Shown here: in pieces, positions 4,640 through 5,008 of the stretch | Position numbering within the stretch: the first letter of the stretch is position 1 | Layout: each line of letters opens with the position of its first letter | From: Deltaproteobacteria bacterium RBG_13_52_11 | GTDB lineage: Bacteria; Desulfobacterota; B13-G15; RBG-16-54-18 | Direction: 5' to 3' | Length of the DNA: 5,008 nt | Assembly: GCA_001797745.1 (NCBI GenBank) | Contig: MGQF01000010.1 | Location: forward strand, 1 to 5,008 | The notes under the pieces: model-generated | What the model was told of the DNA's origin: nothing | Databases searched by the model: none | What the model saw: only the letters and a program-made list of their open reading frames with translations | Translations under genes and position numbers: made by a program

Positions 4640-5008
4640 TACCGAAAATAGACTGCTAGTTGAACCATCGCGAAGAGATTAAAGAGGGAGTGCATAGCGA
4701 GTGCTGGATAGATTGACTGGGTTTTCAAACGCGCTATGCCAAAGACTATACCTAAAGCAAAGATAGTACCGAGCTCGTACGCACCATATTGCACATGTAA
4801 GATTGTCCAAGCGAGAGAGGTCAGCATTACTGCTCCGTTAGATCCTAGTTTGGAATGCTGAAATCCCTCGAAAAGAAATCCCCGAAAGAATACCTCTTCA
4901 AATAAGGGCGCTGCGATAACGATGGCAACCCAAAAGAGGGGGGCACAGTAGGCAGTCGCATAGGCGTCGGCCATAAAATCCGGGACAAGAGGCCGCCCCA
5001 ACAAACGG
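4639..5008 (-). CDS. CPBP-family intramembrane metalloprotease, C-terminal part (runs off right edge)
   Basis: The open frame enters from the right edge without a convincing start inside the window; the only candidate near the edge is a TTG at 5004, so the N-terminal part is missing. The visible part, numbered from that codon, carries the CPBP (CAAX prenyl protease 2 / Rce1-like, PF02517) motifs: EEVFFRG (36-42) with the paired glutamates Glu36-Glu37 and Arg41, His70 in WTILHVQY, and HSLFN (105-109) with His105 and Asn109. Four hydrophobic segments surround them. Members are glutamate/histidine-dependent proteases inside the membrane; in bacteria some are linked to bacteriocin self-immunity or protein maturation. 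The core motifs are intact and the C-terminus ends naturally in VYFR. It points the same way as the polymer-forming gene, 139 bases upstream of it. Its target is unknown. Confidence 0.88.
   Translation of the reverse strand, partial: RLLGRPLVPDFMADAYATAYCAPLFWVAIVIAAPLFEEVFFRGFLFEGFQHSKLGSNGAVMLTSLAWTILHVQYGAYELGTIFALGIVFGIARLKTQSIYPALAMHSLFNLFAMVQLAVYFR

Overview
The window appears to be chromosomal DNA from a Gram-negative bacterium. Three proteins carry Sec-type export signals or an N-terminal membrane anchor and are built for an inner membrane, periplasm and thin cell wall: a CreD-like membrane protein, a periplasmic L,D-transpeptidase-like enzyme and an exported polymer-forming/multi-pass protein. 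The mix of families would suit an environmental proteobacterium, perhaps of the Desulfobacterota (delta) type. That taxonomic guess is weak and rests only on the look of the proteins.

Layout from left to right. Positions 1-71 (minus strand) hold the first 23 codons of a patatin-like phospholipase that leaves the window on the left. Positions 72-364 are a divergent intergenic region with a good sigma70-type promoter facing right. Positions 365-1603 (+) encode a CreD-family inner-membrane protein without the CreBC regulators beside it. Positions 1684-2298 (+) encode a cytosolic protein that looks like a diverged HIT-fold protein without the usual histidine triad. It has no clear Shine-Dalgarno site, is GC-rich in its 3' part, and is bracketed by a 10-bp direct repeat. 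Positions 2497-3306 (+) encode a secreted L,D-transpeptidase-like protein with its catalytic Cys and His in place. Convergent to it, 3417-4499 (-) encodes a secreted polymer-forming (bactofilin-like beta-helix) domain fused to about five membrane segments and a very basic repeated tail. A strong intrinsic terminator at 3346-3375 serves this gene. At the right edge, 4639-5008 (-) is the C-terminal part of a CPBP/CAAX-protease-like membrane peptidase, with a possible 16-codon ORF overlapping its stop codon.

Five of the six substantial genes belong to the cell envelope: lipid hydrolysis, envelope integrity, peptidoglycan cross-linking or editing, a membrane-anchored scaffold and intramembrane proteolysis. 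They lie on both strands with their own signals, so they are an envelope-themed neighbourhood and not one operon. The HIT-like gene is the outlier in location, composition and expression signals, and is the best candidate here for something acquired or poorly described. No tRNA, rRNA, CRISPR array, complete insertion sequence or phage gene was seen.
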